A stretch of 64,000 nucleotides of DNA, taken from assembly GCA_039930045.1 (NCBI GenBank), contig JBDSQB010000002.1, positions 512,286 to 576,285 of the forward strand, written 5' to 3'. The notes under the pieces are model-generated. The model did not search any database and had not been told where the DNA came from. It saw nothing but the letters and a program-made list of their open reading frames with translations. The DNA comes from Chthoniobacterales bacterium. Lineage in GTDB: Bacteria > Verrucomicrobiota > Verrucomicrobiia > Chthoniobacterales > DASVRZ01. A program made the translations under genes and the position numbers. This document shows positions 52,539-61,670 of the stretch, piece by piece. Within the stretch, counting starts at the first letter, position 1; each line of letters opens with the position of its first letter.

Positions 52539-53536
52539 ACCAAGCCGCGCTGGGTGAAATCGCGGACGGCGCGCTCGACCGCGTTTTCCAACGGCGCAAG
52601 CTGGTAGCCGAGCTCGCGCATCGCTTTTTCCGAGGAGAAAAAATAGGGGCGCTCCGACATGCGGACGCTTTCCCGGGTGATGAAGGGCTCGTCGTCGCTG
52701 CGCCGGATTTGATGCCACATTTCGCAACCAGCGGCGGCCATCCGGCTCAGCCAATGCGGCGCATAACGGGTCGGAACCGGATGCCGCGACCACGGCGCGA
52801 GGAGTTGCAGAAACTCGCCGAGCCAGAGATTGCGTCCGGCGAGCAGGTAATCCTCGCCGATTTTCCCCTGCTGCATGGCCAGCAAATGTCCCTGCGCCAC
52901 ATCGGCCACATCGACGAAGGACAACCCAGTTCTCGCCAGCATCGGGAGTTTGCCGCGCAAAAATTGCACGATCACCGCGCCGGTCGGAGTCGGGCGCAAA
53001 TCGTTCTCGCCGATCGGCGCGCCAGGCAACACGGAAACGATCGGCGCGCCGCGCAGGAGATGCCGCTGGACGACTTTCCAGGCCGCGAGCTTGGACGATT
53101 TGTAGGGGCCGTGATGCGCGGAAACGAGCCGGGTTTCGTCGCCTGGATTTTCCAGAGTGCCGGGCTGGAGCACGCCTTGGGTGCTGGTGACGACGATTTT
53201 TTCCGCGCCGACTCGCGATGCAATTTGCAGGACGTTCTCCGTTCCAGCGACGTTGCTGGCGTAGATGTCCTGCGGATTGCGGGCCCAGAACCGGTAGTCG
53301 CCCGCGACGTGAAAAACGTAGCGTGCATCGCGAAATGGCACCTCGAGCGTTTCCGGCCGGGTGACGTCGCCCGCATACCACTGCAACTCCCGCGCGTTTC
53401 CCCTCGGCGCATCCAGCGAACGGGTGATTCCACGAACGCGAGCGCCAGCGCGAACGAGCTGATCCGCGACATGGCTGCCGATGAATCCGCGCGCGCCAGT
53501 GACGACGACGACTTGATCGCGAAAGAGGTTTTCCAT
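52535..53536 (-). CDS. hpnA: Hopanoid-associated sugar epimerase (HpnA)
   Basis: A 333-residue extended SDR. The Rossmann motif is VVVTGARGFIGSHVADQLVR, and the HpnA hallmark is FHVAGDYRFWARNPQDIYAS followed by NVAGTENVL. The Y-x3-K catalytic pair is in YKSSKLAAWKVV, after TSTQGVL. ATG 53536 (MENLFRDQ) is preferred over a start at 53587. It overlaps the hpnI-like gene by four bases (ATGA) and diverges from hpnK 31 bases away. It probably prepares or modifies the sugar or side chain of hopanoids. The cyclase gene (shc) is not in the window. Confidence 0.82.
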   Translation of the reverse strand: MENLFRDQVVVVTGARGFIGSHVADQLVRAGARVRGITRSLDAPRGNARELQWYAGDVTRPETLEVPFRDARYVFHVAGDYRFWARNPQDIYASNVAGTENVLQIASRVGAEKIVVTSTQGVLQPGTLENPGDETRLVSAHHGPYKSSKLAAWKVVQRHLLRGAPIVSVLPGAPIGENDLRPTPTGAVIVQFLRGKLPMLARTGLSFVDVADVAQGHLLAMQQGKIGEDYLLAGRNLWLGEFLQLLAPWSRHPVPTRYAPHWLSRMAAAGCEMWHQIRRSDDEPFITRESVRMSERPYFFSSEKAMRELGYQLAPLENAVERAVRDFTQRGLV

Positions 53537-53567
53537 TCGAGTTGGAGCGTGATGTAGTGGGCGGCGA

Positions 53568-54326
53568 ATGACACGTTTGCTCATCACCGGCGACGATTTT
53601 GGATCGAGTCACGCAGTCAATGAGGCCGTCGAGGCGCAGTATCAGGCGGGTCGGCTGAGTCAGGCAAGTCTCATGATTCACGGTCGCGAAGTCGCCGAGG
53701 CGAAACGCATCGCGCAGCGACATCCGGGGCTCTGCGTCGGGCTTCATCTCACTCTCTGCGCCGGGTCACGCGTCGGTCGCACGGGGCTGACCGATGCCCA
53801 GGGAAACTTCGAGCCGAGCCCGGCTGTGGCGGGAGTCAGATATCAATGGAACTCGCGTCTGCGCCGAGCGATTCGCGCCGAGATCGAGGAGCAGTTTGGG
53901 CAGTTTCTAGCAGAGGGTTTTCCACCGGTTTATTGGGACGGCCACACGCATTTGCATCTGCATCCGGTGGTTTTTGGGGAGACGTTGCCGGTGGCGAAGG
54001 CGCACGGTTTTGGCGCGGTACGGCTGGTGCAGACGGAGAACGCGGGTTTTCTCGGATGGATTTTTAATCGCCTCAGCCAGAGCGCCAGGCGGCAGTTAGG
54101 TGGCATTCAGCACGCCGAGCGCACCTTCGGTCTCCGCGAAACGGGCTGTGTGGATGATGCGAGTTTCATCCAAATGCAACAGCGCGCCGCCGCTGCCGGG
54201 CTGGCCGAGATTTATTATCATCCTGGAGTCGATGGACCAGCGCGGGCGGAGTTGGATTCCGCTCTGCGGCTGACGAACTGGCAGGCGGAACTCGCCAGCG
54301 TTGACGGCATCGGCGAATCTCGTTAA
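53568..54326 (+). CDS. hpnK: YdjC/ChbG-family deacetylase, hopanoid-associated (HpnK-like)
   Basis: A 252-residue carbohydrate deacetylase. The metal-binding residues are in LLITGDDFGSSHAVNEAV (Asp), VGLHLTLCAG (His) and WDGHTHLHLHP (His). In the hopanoid pathway HpnK removes the N-acetyl group from the sugar added by HpnI. The close placement with hpnA-hpnI (divergent, sharing a 31-base promoter region) supports HpnK over other YdjC functions. HpnJ, the radical SAM enzyme of the pathway, was not seen. Confidence 0.82.
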   Translation: MTRLLITGDDFGSSHAVNEAVEAQYQAGRLSQASLMIHGREVAEAKRIAQRHPGLCVGLHLTLCAGSRVGRTGLTDAQGNFEPSPAVAGVRYQWNSRLRRAIRAEIEEQFGQFLAEGFPPVYWDGHTHLHLHPVVFGETLPVAKAHGFGAVRLVQTENAGFLGWIFNRLSQSARRQLGGIQHAERTFGLRETGCVDDASFIQMQQRAAAAGLAEIYYHPGVDGPARAELDSALRLTNWQAELASVDGIGESR

Positions 54327-54335
54327 GCAGTTTGC

Positions 54336-55250
54336 ATGAGCGACATCCATATTAACCGCGCCGGCCAAAACCTCGGCATTTTTACCCAGACGGAGGTGCA
54401 GACCGGCCTCGACACCGGTCGTTTTCTCGGCACCGACCTCGCCTGGCGCGCCGGCATGGAAAACTGGAAGCCGCTCGGCCAATGGGCCGATTTTTCGCTA
54501 CCGGTAAACGTCCCTCCAATCATCGCACCGCTGCCTGTTGGAGCCGGCTTCGTCACCGCCGACGGAGAAAAAAATCTACCGTCGTGGGAGCAGAAAAGTG
54601 AGATCGGATTCTTTCCTGCATTCGGCTCAACAGTGAAGGAAGTCCTCACCGAGCCCGCCGCGACTTTCAGTCGAATGAAGGAGACCGGCGGGTTCGCCAC
54701 ACCGTTCTTTTATATGCTTATTGCAGCCGGGTTGGGAGTGGTCTTGACGATGGGCGTGCAACTCGCCATGCAGGGGGTGCTGGGATCGTTTGCAGCCTCG
54801 CAGAACCCGCAGGTCGCCCAAGTCCTTGCCGCGCAAGGCATCGGGATGAGCGCGATGCTCCTCGTCATGCTGATTCTCGTTCCCATTTTCCTGTTTGTCG
54901 GCTCCTTCGTTGGTGCCGCGATCTGGCATGTGGGCCTGATGATTGTCGGCGGTGCCCGGAAACCTTATGAGGCGACGTATCGCGTCTATTGTTATGTGCT
55001 CGGCTCGACCGCCCTAGTGAATCTGGTGCCGTGCTGCGGAGGCATCGCCGCCCTAGTCTGGCGGGTCGTGGCGGGTGCCATCGGTTTGTCCAAGGTCCAC
55101 GAGATCAGCACGGGCAAGGCAGTCGCGGCAATTCTCCTGCCGCTCGTCTTTTGCTGCGGCGTTTGCGGCGTGGGCTTCTACTTTTTGTGGCAATCCTTGG
55201 CGTCGAACCCAGAGTTTATGAACTCCTTCAACAAGGCGCTGCATCACTGA
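54336..55250 (+). CDS. GYF_2-domain / Yip1-type membrane protein
   Basis: A 304-residue protein with an N-terminal GYF_2 (DUF4339) domain at residues 1-55 (MSDIHINRAGQNLGIFTQTE, ending with WKPLGQWADF), a variable linker, then a Yip1-like membrane domain with about five helices from residue 125 (FFYMLIAAGLGVVLTM, LLVMLILVPIFLFVGSF, AAILLPLVFCCGVCGVGFYF). Such fusions occur in bacteria and may recruit protein partners at the membrane. It lies 9 bases after hpnK, so it may be co-transcribed. Confidence 0.8.
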   Translation: MSDIHINRAGQNLGIFTQTEVQTGLDTGRFLGTDLAWRAGMENWKPLGQWADFSLPVNVPPIIAPLPVGAGFVTADGEKNLPSWEQKSEIGFFPAFGSTVKEVLTEPAATFSRMKETGGFATPFFYMLIAAGLGVVLTMGVQLAMQGVLGSFAASQNPQVAQVLAAQGIGMSAMLLVMLILVPIFLFVGSFVGAAIWHVGLMIVGGARKPYEATYRVYCYVLGSTALVNLVPCCGGIAALVWRVVAGAIGLSKVHEISTGKAVAAILLPLVFCCGVCGVGFYFLWQSLASNPEFMNSFNKALHH

Positions 55251-55268
55251 GATTCGACTGAAAGTCCG

Positions 55269-55763
55269 ATGAAGCTTTATCTGCGACCGTTGGCTCCCGG
55301 GGAGACGGACGCGGAATTTCTCTGGGTGGCGGTGTCGCTGGCCTCCGCAAGTTTGGGAATTTTCTGGCTGCGCTGGCATTTGCCGTTGCCGGAATGTCCA
55401 TTCGCGCATTGGACGGGGCTGCCGTGTCCGACCTGTGGTGGGACGCGTCTGGTGCAGGCGGTTTTGGACGGAAATGCCAGCGATGCGTTCGCCTTAAACC
55501 CACTCCTGTTCCTCGCGCTCCTCGCGGGCGCGGGAATTTTCGCCTACTCCGCTGTGGTGGTGGCGTTTCGGTTACGCCGCGTCCGATGCGGCAAATTCCC
55601 GGAAAAGCTCGGCCACGTAGTCCGTGGCGCGGCGGTGATTTTGTTCCTGGCGAACTGGCTGTATCTCGTCTGCACACTGCCGGTCGGGCATGGCAAATCG
55701 CGGGCTGACTTCCACCGCCGAGGCGCAATGCACGGCGACATTCTCGACGCCGAGCGCGGCTAG
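55269..55763 (+). CDS. DUF2752 membrane protein
   Basis: A 164-residue protein with the DUF2752 signature CPFAHWTGLPCPTCGGTR (CxxCG-x-TR motif) and about three hydrophobic helices (VAVSLASASLGIFWLR, LNPLLFLALLAGAGIF, AAVILFLANWLYLVCTLP). The family has no assigned function and a likely metal or disulfide Cys pair. The last 60 residues are encoded opposite the convergent MBL gene: the two coding regions overlap by 192 bases (55572-55763). The third helix and the basic tail are both within the overlap. It starts 18 bases after the Yip1-type gene. Confidence 0.8.
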   Translation: MKLYLRPLAPGETDAEFLWVAVSLASASLGIFWLRWHLPLPECPFAHWTGLPCPTCGGTRLVQAVLDGNASDAFALNPLLFLALLAGAGIFAYSAVVVAFRLRRVRCGKFPEKLGHVVRGAAVILFLANWLYLVCTLPVGHGKSRADFHRRGAMHGDILDAERG

Positions 55764-56465
55764 CTTGTTGCGCATGGTGGTTAGGGCGATCTCGGGCGTG
55801 TTGCAGTCGCGGCTAAGGTGACCCAAAATGAGCTGGCGCAGATTTCGCTCGAGCAAATGGTGAATGACGTTGGCCGCAGCCGCATTGGAAAGATGGCCGT
55901 GGCGGGAAAGAATGCGCTGCTTCAACGACCACGGACGCTTTGGGCAATCCTGAAGCATTTTTTCGCAGTGATTGCTTTCCAAGACGAGCGTGTGGGCGTC
56001 GCGCACCCGCTCGATGGCCAGCGCGGTGGCGTAACCCAGATCGGTCAGAAAGCCGATGCAATCGTCTCCGCAATGAAAGGCAAAACCGACCGGATCGACC
56101 GCGTCGTGCGGGATGTGAAATGTCTGGATCGTGAGATCGTCCACGGTGAATTCGGCGCCGGTTTGGAAGAAATTCCAGCGATTGAAATCGCCCACACTGG
56201 AGCGCAGGGCGTTGCCGGTTTGCGAGTTGCAATAGACTGGAAGTCCGGTCTTTTTCAGAAGCACCGGGAGGCCGGCGACGTGGTCGATGTGCTCGTGCGT
56301 GAGGAAAATCCCGTCGAGGTCCGCGAGCTGGACGCCGAGTGATTCGAGTCGGAGGGCAATCTGCCGGGCGCTGAGGCCGGCATCGACGAGGAATTTGCGG
56401 CGTTTCGTCGTCAGCAGCGCGCAATTTCCCCCGCTGCTGCTGGCCAGAATCGTCACGCTAAACAT
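55572..56465 (-). CDS. MBL-fold metallohydrolase (YycJ/WalJ-like)
   Basis: A 297-residue metallo-beta-lactamase-fold hydrolase. Metal ligands are visible in GIFLTHEHIDHVAG (HxHxDH), FHIPHDAVDPVGF, the Asp of FLTDLGYAT, and the later LILGHLSRDCNTPEIAL. The opening SVTILASSSGGNCALL is typical of YycJ-type nucleases or phosphodiesterases, which cleave nucleic acid 5' ends. The C-terminal about 50 residues beyond AVHCASAVEVSPRF are longer than in typical members and overlap the DUF2752 gene on the other strand. Confidence 0.88.
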   Translation of the reverse strand: MFSVTILASSSGGNCALLTTKRRKFLVDAGLSARQIALRLESLGVQLADLDGIFLTHEHIDHVAGLPVLLKKTGLPVYCNSQTGNALRSSVGDFNRWNFFQTGAEFTVDDLTIQTFHIPHDAVDPVGFAFHCGDDCIGFLTDLGYATALAIERVRDAHTLVLESNHCEKMLQDCPKRPWSLKQRILSRHGHLSNAAAANVIHHLLERNLRQLILGHLSRDCNTPEIALTTMRNKLAALGVENVAVHCASAVEVSPRFAMPDRQCADEIQPVRQEQNHRRATDYVAELFREFAASDAA

Positions 56466-56561
56466 CGCGGGCAGTTAACCACCAAGACGCGAAGTCACCA
56501 AGTTAAAAAAGGTTGAAGCCTAACTCCAATCTGGGCGCGAGGGAGTTTTCCAGCTGGCTCG

Positions 56562-57176
56562 CTACGAGTCGCCCAGCTCCACGTTCCAGTAGGCGAGATC
56601 GATGAAATGCCGCCAGCTTTCGTGCTGAGGTCCGCTGAAAGTCAGGTTGACGAACGGCTTCCATTTCGGGCGCTTCGGCTTCTTGATGAGATGCATGTTC
56701 ACCTCGTAATAGAGGCGGTTGCCCTTACGCGTGTTGCACGGGATGCAGGAGCAAACGATGTTTTCCCAAGTCGTCAGGCCGCCTTTGTCGCGCGGGATGA
56801 CGTGGTCGAGATTGAGGTCCTTGCGCTCGAAAACCTTGCCGCAATACTGGCAGGTGTTTTTGTCGCGCTCGAAGATGTTGTGCCGCGTGAATTTCACCTC
56901 TTTCTTCGGCATCCGGTCGAACATCATCAGAACAATGATCCGCGGGATGCGGATTTTGAAATGGATCGTATGGACCATTTCGTCCTCGGGATTGCGGTCG
57001 GAGACATCGCGCCAGCTCTCGAAATCATGGGTGGCGAAATTGTTGCCCGTCTCTGCGAAGACGACTTGCGCCTGCCGTTGAAAAAGCAGCGTAAACGCAC
57101 GTTTTACGCTACAAATATTCACAGCTTGCCAGAGCCTGTTCAGCACTAGCACCGGATGGTCGAACGTTGCCTGCAT
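56562..57176 (-). CDS. HNH endonuclease family protein
   Basis: A 204-residue protein with an HNH domain at about 107-160: zinc CxxC pairs in CQYCGKVF and CSCIPCNTRKG, and the catalytic DHVIPRDKGGLTTWENIVCS (His and Asn). The N-terminal about 90 residues (VLVLNRLWQAVNICSVKRAF) and the C-terminal tail match a well-conserved stand-alone HNH family in Bacteria, widely annotated as HNH endonuclease. It is probably a housekeeping or DNA-repair nuclease rather than a mobile element, as there is no intron or intein context. It is divergent from the TPR gene at 57360 by 183 bases. Confidence 0.88.
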   Translation of the reverse strand: MQATFDHPVLVLNRLWQAVNICSVKRAFTLLFQRQAQVVFAETGNNFATHDFESWRDVSDRNPEDEMVHTIHFKIRIPRIIVLMMFDRMPKKEVKFTRHNIFERDKNTCQYCGKVFERKDLNLDHVIPRDKGGLTTWENIVCSCIPCNTRKGNRLYYEVNMHLIKKPKRPKWKPFVNLTFSGPQHESWRHFIDLAYWNVELGDS

Positions 57177-57359
57177 AAAAATTGCTCAGCGATTTTCCCG
57201 ATGGGAATGCGCAGATGCTAACATCCGCCTCGCGGGGTGTCAAATGGCCGCTCCATTGTGTTCAAACTCGACTGCAAAACGGGCAACAACAAGCTTTGTT
57301 CGCATCCTTTTGGCTGGTTGCCAAGCCGGGGGCGATAGGCTAGTTTTGCCGCCGCCTCT

Positions 57360-59483
57360 ATGAAGCGCCCTCGCATTTTGTATCCCATTTTCCTGGCAGC
57401 CTGCCTCTGGAGCGCCACTCCGTGTTTTGCGGCGCAGGACCCGTCGGACATCTTCGTGCAGGCGTTGCTGGCCAGTCAATCCGGGGAAAAACTGGCTGCT
57501 GACGGCAAGACTCGCGAGGCGCTGGTGAAGTTTCGTTTCGCCGCCGGTCTTCTTGATCAAATCAAATCCGATTCCCCGAAATGGCAGCCGTTGGTCCGCG
57601 AATACCGCGCCAAAAAGACAGCCGAGTTTATCGCCAATCTGGAGTCCACCGCCGCGCGCGACCAGACGCTCGTGCCGCCGGGCCCGGACGACACTCTCAT
57701 TCCCGGTGCCACCCCGAGCCGCCAGCCGACGCCGGAGCCTTTGCCGGATGAAACACCCGCAGAAGTTGCGACCGGACCCGCTGGCAGCGCCGAGGCGGCG
57801 GAATTGCGGCGTCAGGTTTCCGAGGCTCGCCTGGAAATCAAGCGGCTCCGGGCTATTAACAACGATCTCACCCAGAAGTACGAGCTGACCTCGAGCAACC
57901 TCCGCGATGCGCTGAAAAAAGTGGACCAAAGCCGCGTCGCCGTGGCCGAGCTACGCTCGCAAGTCGCCCAAGCCGAGGACCGCCTCCGCAGCGCGACCAA
58001 CGCCCAGAAAAAGGACGCCGCGGCCATCGACACGCTCAAGAAAAGTGTCGCCTCCTTGCAGCGGCAGCTTTCCGAGCGCGCCGCCGATGCGAACCTCGTC
58101 GAGGACGAGGCGAACGACCTTTCCAAAACCGTCGCCGAAGCCAATCAACGCGCCGTTGACGCAGACAAAGGCCGCGACGCCGCTGTGCAGGAGCGCGATT
58201 CCGCTGTCAAAGAAAAACAAGATGCGCTTCAAGCTCGCGATGCCGCCCTGGCTGATCTGCAAAAAACTCGTTTAGACAAGGCCGCCGCCGACCAAGCCAT
58301 TGCCAGCAATGCCGAGCTCACTGCCAAACTCGATGCGGCGGAAAAACAAATCACCGAGCTGAACCAGCGCCCGCAAGCCGCCGACGTCGAAGCGCTGAAG
58401 AAGCAACTGGCCGACATTCAAACGCAACTCGCCGCTGCCCAGGATAAAACCAAGGCCGACGCGACAAACATCGAGGAGCTCAAAGGCCAGCTCGAGGCCT
58501 CCAACAAAGCCTTGGAGGAAGCCCGCCAGAAAAACGGCAACAACGAGGAAACTGCCCAACTCAAGAGCGAGAACGATCTGCTTCGCGGCATCGTTCTCCG
58601 AACCATCAAAGATCAGGTCAAACGCAACCAAGCTCGCGAAATCGTTGCCGAGGAACTCTCCCGCATCGAGGGCAAATCCCAGACTTTGCTCGAACAAGTC
58701 GATGTCTTGGGAGCAGCCACGCTCCAGCTCAGCGACGACGAAAGAAAACTTTTCAAGGAACCCGAACTGGCCGCCCTCGACGCTACCGATCCGGGACTTT
58801 CCGTGGAAATGACGCAGACGGACACCGACAATGTTCGTCCCAAACTCCCCGCTGGCGGCAACACCAAACCCGCGGCCAGTCCAGGCAGCAAATCGGCTTC
58901 CGCCAGCCCCACTCCTAACCTCACCGTTCCAGACAAATACGCGTCGCTTGTCAGCCGCGCCAAGAAGTTCTTCGAACAAGGCAAACTCGAGGACGCCGAG
59001 CGCGCCTACAACGAGATCCTCAACGACGATCCTAACAATCTTTACGCGCTTTCTAACCTCGGCGTGGTCAACTACAAAGCCGGCAAGCTTCCGCAGTCCG
59101 AGAAGGCTCTCACCAAAGCTGTCGCTATTGCGCCGAAAGATTTCTTTGTGAACTGCACGCTCGGCATCGTTTACTATCGCCAGGGTAAATTTGAGAAAGC
59201 CATCGAGTCACTCACGCAGGCTGTCACCATCGACCCGAGCAGCGCCACCGCTCACAACTATCTAGGAATTGCTGCCAGTCAGAAAGGCTGGTTCGAGGCC
59301 GCCGTAAAAGAGCTGGAAAAAGCCACCACGCTTAACGCCAACTACCCCGACGCCTGGTTCAATCTCGCGGTCATCTACGCCACCAGCGAGCCGCCGTCGC
59401 TCGACAAGGCCCGCGACTGTTATCGCAAGGCTGTCGAACTCGGCGCACAGCCCGATCCTTCCCTGGAAAAACTTTTCAAGTAG
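57360..59483 (+). CDS. Exported coiled-coil and TPR protein
   Basis: A 707-residue protein with a signal peptide (RILYPIFLAACLWSATPCFA). Residues about 140-440 are a long coiled coil (ELRRQVSEARLEIKRLRAIN, AVQERDSAVKEKQDALQARD, EELKGQLEASNKALEEARQK). A Ser/Pro/Lys linker near 495-525 leads into four or five TPRs to the C-terminus (GKLEDAERAYNEILNDDPNN, GKFEKAIESLTQAVTIDPSS). The architecture resembles periplasmic scaffold proteins such as YbgF/CpoB on a larger scale. Function unknown. The upstream 183-base gap contains a CTAACAT word but no clear promoter. CTAAC words become frequent in its 3' part and beyond. Confidence 0.85.
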   Translation: MKRPRILYPIFLAACLWSATPCFAAQDPSDIFVQALLASQSGEKLAADGKTREALVKFRFAAGLLDQIKSDSPKWQPLVREYRAKKTAEFIANLESTAARDQTLVPPGPDDTLIPGATPSRQPTPEPLPDETPAEVATGPAGSAEAAELRRQVSEARLEIKRLRAINNDLTQKYELTSSNLRDALKKVDQSRVAVAELRSQVAQAEDRLRSATNAQKKDAAAIDTLKKSVASLQRQLSERAADANLVEDEANDLSKTVAEANQRAVDADKGRDAAVQERDSAVKEKQDALQARDAALADLQKTRLDKAAADQAIASNAELTAKLDAAEKQITELNQRPQAADVEALKKQLADIQTQLAAAQDKTKADATNIEELKGQLEASNKALEEARQKNGNNEETAQLKSENDLLRGIVLRTIKDQVKRNQAREIVAEELSRIEGKSQTLLEQVDVLGAATLQLSDDERKLFKEPELAALDATDPGLSVEMTQTDTDNVRPKLPAGGNTKPAASPGSKSASASPTPNLTVPDKYASLVSRAKKFFEQGKLEDAERAYNEILNDDPNNLYALSNLGVVNYKAGKLPQSEKALTKAVAIAPKDFFVNCTLGIVYYRQGKFEKAIESLTQAVTIDPSSATAHNYLGIAASQKGWFEAAVKELEKATTLNANYPDAWFNLAVIYATSEPPSLDKARDCYRKAVELGAQPDPSLEKLFK

Positions 59484-59503
59484 GGTCACGGTCGATTGTT
59501 ACC

Positions 59504-60841
59504 ATGTCTAACATCACGGCATTCGGGATTCGCGGTTACCTGATCGACGCCCCGAAGTTTGGCTCCCTGCGCAGTTGGCGCGATGGAGCACTGGTTATCG
59601 AGGATGGAAAAATTACCGACGTCGGCGACTACGACACTTTAAAAAAAAAGCCGCGACCGCACAAGCTCCGCTGGCTGCACGGACCGCACACGCTCATCAT
59701 TCCTGGGCTGATCGATGGCCACGCGCATCTGCCGCAGTATCCCTCGGTCGCCAAGGCGGGCGGTGAACTGCTGCCGTGGCTGCGTCAGCACATCTTTCCA
59801 GTGGAGAAGGAATTCACCGGCGCAAAAGCTAGAAAACAGTCCGCCCAATTCTTCGACGAAGTGGCGCGCCACGGCACGACCAGTATTGGACTCTTCACCG
59901 CGATTTACGAGGATAGCTGCGATGCTGCCTTTGTCGCCGCCGAGAAGAAAGGCATCCGCGCCATGATCGGCAAAGTCATGATGGATGTCGGCTCATACGG
60001 TTCCCTGCAACCGCGCAAAGTCGTCTCCATTTCCTTGTTAGAAACCGAGCGGCTGGCGAAAAAATGGAACGGAAAAAATGACGGTCTGCTCGACTACGCA
60101 GTCAGCCCGCGATTCGCTGTTAGCTGTTCCGAAAAAATGCTGCGCGGCGCCGCCGAAATTGCATCGGAGTACAATACTTATGTGCAGACGCATCTCTCGG
60201 AAAACTTGGGTGAGATCGAAATGGTGCGGCACCTTTTTCCTAACAGCAAAGACTACACCGACGTTTACGATCAATGCGGATTGTTAGGACCGAAAACCTT
60301 GCTCGGTCACGGCATTCATCTTTCGGAACGCGAGACCAGCGTCATCGCCGAACGAAAAAGCCGCATCGCGCACTGCCCCACTTCCAATCTATTCCTCGGC
60401 AGCGGAATCATGCCAGTCAACACGTGGCGCCAGCGCGGCATTACCCTTGGCTTGGGCTCCGACGTGGCCGCTGGGCCGGAGATTAACATGTGGCAGGTCA
60501 TGCGCGCATCCGTCGAGTCGCAACAAGCCCGCTCCTTCTACGATAAAAATCTAACTCCGATCACCACCGCCGAGGCGTTTCACCTCGCCACCGCCGGCGG
60601 TGCGGACGCTCTAGGTAAACTACCTAACATCGGCACGCTGCACACTGGAAAAGACGCCGACTTGGCCGTGCTGGACATCGCCAGCCTGCTTCCCTACCAC
60701 AAACTCTCCAACAGCGGCCCCGACATTTCACCCGAAGACCTTCTGGCCCTTTGCGTTTATCGGGCGAACTCAGGCAACGTGCTGGAAACATTCGTGCGCG
60801 GACGCTCCATCTACCGCGCGCCGGAACCCGCTTTGTTCTAA
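59504..60841 (+). CDS. guaD: Guanine deaminase (amidohydrolase family)
   Basis: A 445-residue zinc amidohydrolase converting guanine to xanthine. Metal and substrate residues: the HxH of IIPGLIDGHAHLPQYPS, the His of YVQTHLSENLGEIEMV, LGHGIHLSE, and the Asp of GLGSDVAAGPE. The segments YTDVYDQCGLLG and IAHCPTSNLFLGSG are characteristic of guanine deaminase among TRZ/ATZ amidohydrolases. It starts 20 bases after the TPR gene and is 4 bases before nadC. The guanine deaminase call is favoured, but other substrates cannot be excluded. Confidence 0.85.
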   Translation: MSNITAFGIRGYLIDAPKFGSLRSWRDGALVIEDGKITDVGDYDTLKKKPRPHKLRWLHGPHTLIIPGLIDGHAHLPQYPSVAKAGGELLPWLRQHIFPVEKEFTGAKARKQSAQFFDEVARHGTTSIGLFTAIYEDSCDAAFVAAEKKGIRAMIGKVMMDVGSYGSLQPRKVVSISLLETERLAKKWNGKNDGLLDYAVSPRFAVSCSEKMLRGAAEIASEYNTYVQTHLSENLGEIEMVRHLFPNSKDYTDVYDQCGLLGPKTLLGHGIHLSERETSVIAERKSRIAHCPTSNLFLGSGIMPVNTWRQRGITLGLGSDVAAGPEINMWQVMRASVESQQARSFYDKNLTPITTAEAFHLATAGGADALGKLPNIGTLHTGKDADLAVLDIASLLPYHKLSNSGPDISPEDLLALCVYRANSGNVLETFVRGRSIYRAPEPALF

Positions 60842-60845
60842 CCTC

Positions 60846-61670
60846 ATGCACGATCCCATTGCACTGGCACTCGCCGAAGACATCGGCAGCGGCGATCTCA
60901 CCGCACAATACTTCATAGATCGCAAGGCTAAAACATCCGCTAGAATCTTTGCCAAGGAAACCTGCACCCTGGCTGGAATTGCCACTGCCGCTGAAACATT
61001 TTGCCAGGTCGATGCCACTCTCGACGTTCAGACGCAACGTGCCGACGGAGACCATCTGGAACATGGCGACACCGTTCTAACCATTCATGGCAAAACCGCC
61101 TCCATATTAACAGCGGAACGAGTCGCGTTAAACTTCCTCCAGCGCCTCTCCGGCGTCGCCACACTCACGCAGCGCTATGTGCAGGCCGTCGCTGGAACCA
61201 ACGCCCGCATCCTAGACACTAGAAAAACCACGCCTGGACTTCGGATGTTAGAAAAAGCTGCCGTCAAGGCAGGCGGAGGAACCAATCACCGCATCGGCCT
61301 TTACGACATGGTGATGGTGAAGGACAACCACCTCCTCTCCGATCCCTACGTAACTCATTTGCAAGCGGCCATTCATCGCTTCAAGGCGGCGCATCCTAAC
61401 ATTCGCATCGAACTCGAGGTCGACAATCTCGAACAGGTCGCCGCATTTCTAACATTGACCCAGGTGGACGTCATTCTGCTCGACAACATGTCGCTCGACG
61501 AGTTGCGCACGGCTGTCTGGCTAACCTCGGGCCGCGTCCTGCTGGAGGCCAGCGGTGGAGTCAATCTGGAAACCGTCGCTGCCATCGCCGCTACCGGAGT
61601 CGATTTCATTTCTGTCGGTGCGTTGACGCATTCAGCCAGGGCAGTAGATTTTTCACTGGAACTAGCATGA
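60846..61670 (+). CDS. nadC: Nicotinate-nucleotide pyrophosphorylase (quinolinate phosphoribosyltransferase)
   Basis: Makes nicotinate mononucleotide from quinolinate and PRPP in NAD synthesis. The 274 residues include ALAEDIGSGDLTAQYF, ALNFLQRLSGVATLTQRYV, the catalytic TRKTTPGLRMLEKAAVKAGG followed by NHRIGLYDMVMVKDNHL, VDVILLDNMS, LEASGGVNLETV and DFISVGALTHSARAVDFSLE. All key residues appear present. It overlaps birA by four bases. Together they start a coupled gene run that ends in an NRPS. Confidence 0.96.
   Translation: MHDPIALALAEDIGSGDLTAQYFIDRKAKTSARIFAKETCTLAGIATAAETFCQVDATLDVQTQRADGDHLEHGDTVLTIHGKTASILTAERVALNFLQRLSGVATLTQRYVQAVAGTNARILDTRKTTPGLRMLEKAAVKAGGGTNHRIGLYDMVMVKDNHLLSDPYVTHLQAAIHRFKAAHPNIRIELEVDNLEQVAAFLTLTQVDVILLDNMSLDELRTAVWLTSGRVLLEASGGVNLETVAAIAATGVDFISVGALTHSARAVDFSLELA

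Noticed and set aside
51477-53747. 756-codon frame spanning the hpnI and hpnA region
   Set aside because: Only the last 353 codons match a transferase; the rest lies over hpnA in the wrong frame.
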